In this document: piece after piece, positions 6,627-7,426 of the stretch
How positions within the stretch are numbered: the first letter of the stretch is position 1
Layout: every line of letters starts with the position of its first letter
NCBI GenBank assembly: GCA_013205605.1
Contig: JABMMK010000385.1
Coordinates: 1 to 7,426, forward strand
Length of the DNA: 7,426 bases
Direction: 5' to 3'
DNA from: Cytophagales bacterium
GTDB taxonomy: Bacteria; Bacteroidota; Bacteroidia; Cytophagales; Spirosomataceae
Translations under genes and position numbers: made by a program
Notes under the pieces: model-generated
Seen by the model: the letters and a program-made list of their open reading frames with translations, nothing else
Told to the model about the DNA's origin: nothing
The model's database searches: none

Positions 6627-7112
6627 ATGTCCCCAGAAATAGAGAAGTTCGTTTCGGTAAAAAAGATTTTCACAGCCTACTTGGAAAACAAGGGATTGCG
6701 GAAGACGCCGGAACGTTTTGCTATTTTAGAGGAGATTTATTTGCGAGATGACCACTTTGATGTGGAGGAGTTATACATCTCGATGAAAAACAAAAAGTAC
6801 CAAGTTTCTAGGGCCACGGTTTATAACACCTTGGATGTGTTGGTCGAATGTGATCTGGTGGTTAAACATCAGTTTGGTCGAAATCAAGCTCAATTTGAGA
6901 AGTCGTATGGCCGTCGCCAGCATGATCATTTGATCTGTACGGATTGCCACAAAGTCACCGAGTTTTGTGATCCACGTGTTCAAACCATTCAAAGTTTAGT
7001 GGGGGAGATGCTTCAGTTTAGTGTCATGCACCATTCCTTAATATTTTATGGTTCATGTACCAAAAAAGATTGTGAACACCGAGATGCTTATCGGGCACAA
7101 AATCAAGAATAA
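6627..7112 (+). CDS. fur: Fur-family metal-dependent transcriptional repressor
   Basis: The 161-residue protein has the two Fur domains. The winged helix covers about 1-92, with TPERFAILEEI (27-37), HFDVEELY (43-50) and the recognition-helix signature SRATVYNTLDVL (61-72). The dimerisation/metal domain has HDHLICTDCHKVTEF at 99-113 and GSCTKKDCEHR at 142-152. Cys104, Cys107, Cys144 and Cys149 should form the structural zinc site, and His43, His99, His101 and Glu112 are candidate regulatory metal ligands. Position 112 is Glu, as in E. coli Fur; peroxide-sensing PerR proteins have Asp there (Asp104 in B. subtilis). This favours an iron-responsive Fur over PerR, though a zinc- or manganese-sensing role is not excluded. 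As a dimer it would bind promoter DNA when metal-loaded. An in-frame TAA immediately before the ATG fixes the start. It lies between rel and purA, an order I recall as common in Bacteroidota. Confidence 0.92.
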   Translation: MSPEIEKFVSVKKIFTAYLENKGLRKTPERFAILEEIYLRDDHFDVEELYISMKNKKYQVSRATVYNTLDVLVECDLVVKHQFGRNQAQFEKSYGRRQHDHLICTDCHKVTEFCDPRVQTIQSLVGEMLQFSVMHHSLIFYGSCTKKDCEHRDAYRAQNQE

Positions 7113-7133
7113 TTTACGTTTTAAAATTTTATT
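7113..7133 (+). promoter_or_regulatory. fur-purA spacer with a near-match to the -7 box
   Basis: The 21-bp gap contains TACGTTTT at 7115-7122, seven of eight matches to TAnnTTTG (final G replaced by T), 11 bp before the purA ATG. The gap also contains TTTACGT, shared with the leader of fur. No -33 element is evident in the end of fur. It could be a weak purA promoter or simply an AT-rich translation leader. Confidence 0.18.
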
Positions 7134-7426
7134 ATGGCAGTTGATGTATTATTAGGATTACAGTGGGGAGATGAGGGGAAAGGAAAAATCGTGGATGTTT
7201 TAGCTCCTCGTTATCAGGTAGTTGCTCGTTTTCAAGGCGGTCCTAATGCGGGACACACACTTGAATTTGACGGATTTAAGCATGTATTGCATCAAATACC
7301 TTCTGGAATTTTTCGCCAAGAAGTTCAAAATATTATTGGCAATGGAGTGGTTTTAGATCCGATTATTTTCAAAAAGGAGATTGAAGGATTGGCTCATTTC
7401 AATTTAGATTTGCGTAAGAATTTAGA
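7134..7426 (+). CDS. purA: Adenylosuccinate synthetase, N-terminal 97 residues, 3' end outside window
   Basis: I translated this by hand from the ATG at 7134; it stays open to the window edge. The product begins MAVDVLLGLQWGDEGKGKIV, the family's GTP/IMP-binding loop, with catalytic Asp13 at the same number as in E. coli. RFQGGPNAGHTLEF at 32-45 contains the second catalytic residue, His41. IIGNGVVLDP follows, about residues 70-79, and matches the family. PurA joins IMP and aspartate using GTP to form adenylosuccinate, the first committed step to AMP. The full protein is normally about 420-430 residues, so about three quarters is off-window. It lies 21 bp after fur on the same strand, so it may share transcripts with rel and fur. 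In E. coli PurA is inhibited by ppGpp, which makes its closeness to rel notable. Confidence 0.97.
   Translation, partial: MAVDVLLGLQWGDEGKGKIVDVLAPRYQVVARFQGGPNAGHTLEFDGFKHVLHQIPSGIFRQEVQNIIGNGVVLDPIIFKKEIEGLAHFNLDLRKNL

Noticed and set aside
1..7426. Defence island, toxin-antitoxin pair, mobile element, CRISPR array or structured RNA
   Set aside because: Every stretch longer than 100 bp is covered by a conserved or plausible gene in one reading frame; no terminal repeats, transposase, repeat array or tRNA-like fold was seen. The rel gene is a full-length housekeeping enzyme, not a small toxic synthetase.

Overview
The window looks like chromosomal DNA from a member of the Bacteroidota, probably a Cytophagia-type relative. 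The reasons are the AT-rich intergenic DNA, near-perfect TAnnTTTG promoter boxes, little sign of Shine-Dalgarno sites, and the gene order (p)ppGpp synthetase/hydrolase - Fur-family regulator - purA, which from memory is common in that phylum. The genus is not determined.

Layout: two transcription units diverge from a 95-bp intergenic region at 2506-2600. Leftward on the minus strand are a secreted helical-repeat (TPR-like) protein (1396-2505), a class I SAM-dependent methyltransferase (687-1385) and the N-terminal 228 residues of a GT4 glycosyltransferase (1-686, cut by the window edge). They are separated by 10 and 0 bp and look like one operon; the last two suggest cell-surface glycan or glycolipid synthesis. 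Rightward on the plus strand are an M16B zinc peptidase subunit (2601-3836), ispF of the MEP isoprenoid pathway (3838-4317), a full-length bifunctional Rel/SpoT enzyme (4318-6579), a Fur-family repressor (6627-7112) and the first 97 codons of purA (7134-7426, cut by the window edge). The first three have gaps of 1 and 0 bp; short AT-rich gaps of 47 and 21 bp precede fur and purA.

How they fit: the right-hand unit is mostly housekeeping and stress-control genes. The Rel enzyme makes and destroys (p)ppGpp, and PurA is a purine enzyme known to be inhibited by ppGpp in other bacteria, so their linkage has a plausible physiological basis. ispF and the M16 peptidase have no obvious link to these beyond co-transcription.

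There is no gap above 300 bp without a gene. I see no tRNA, rRNA, CRISPR array, insertion sequence, phage gene or attachment site, and no convincing terminator hairpin. I found no new multi-gene system. The points most worth a second look are an M16 subunit that appears to lack the R/Y half of its active site with no partner beside it, the divergent promoter pair with a central palindrome, shared sequence words in the leaders, and a few residue-level oddities.
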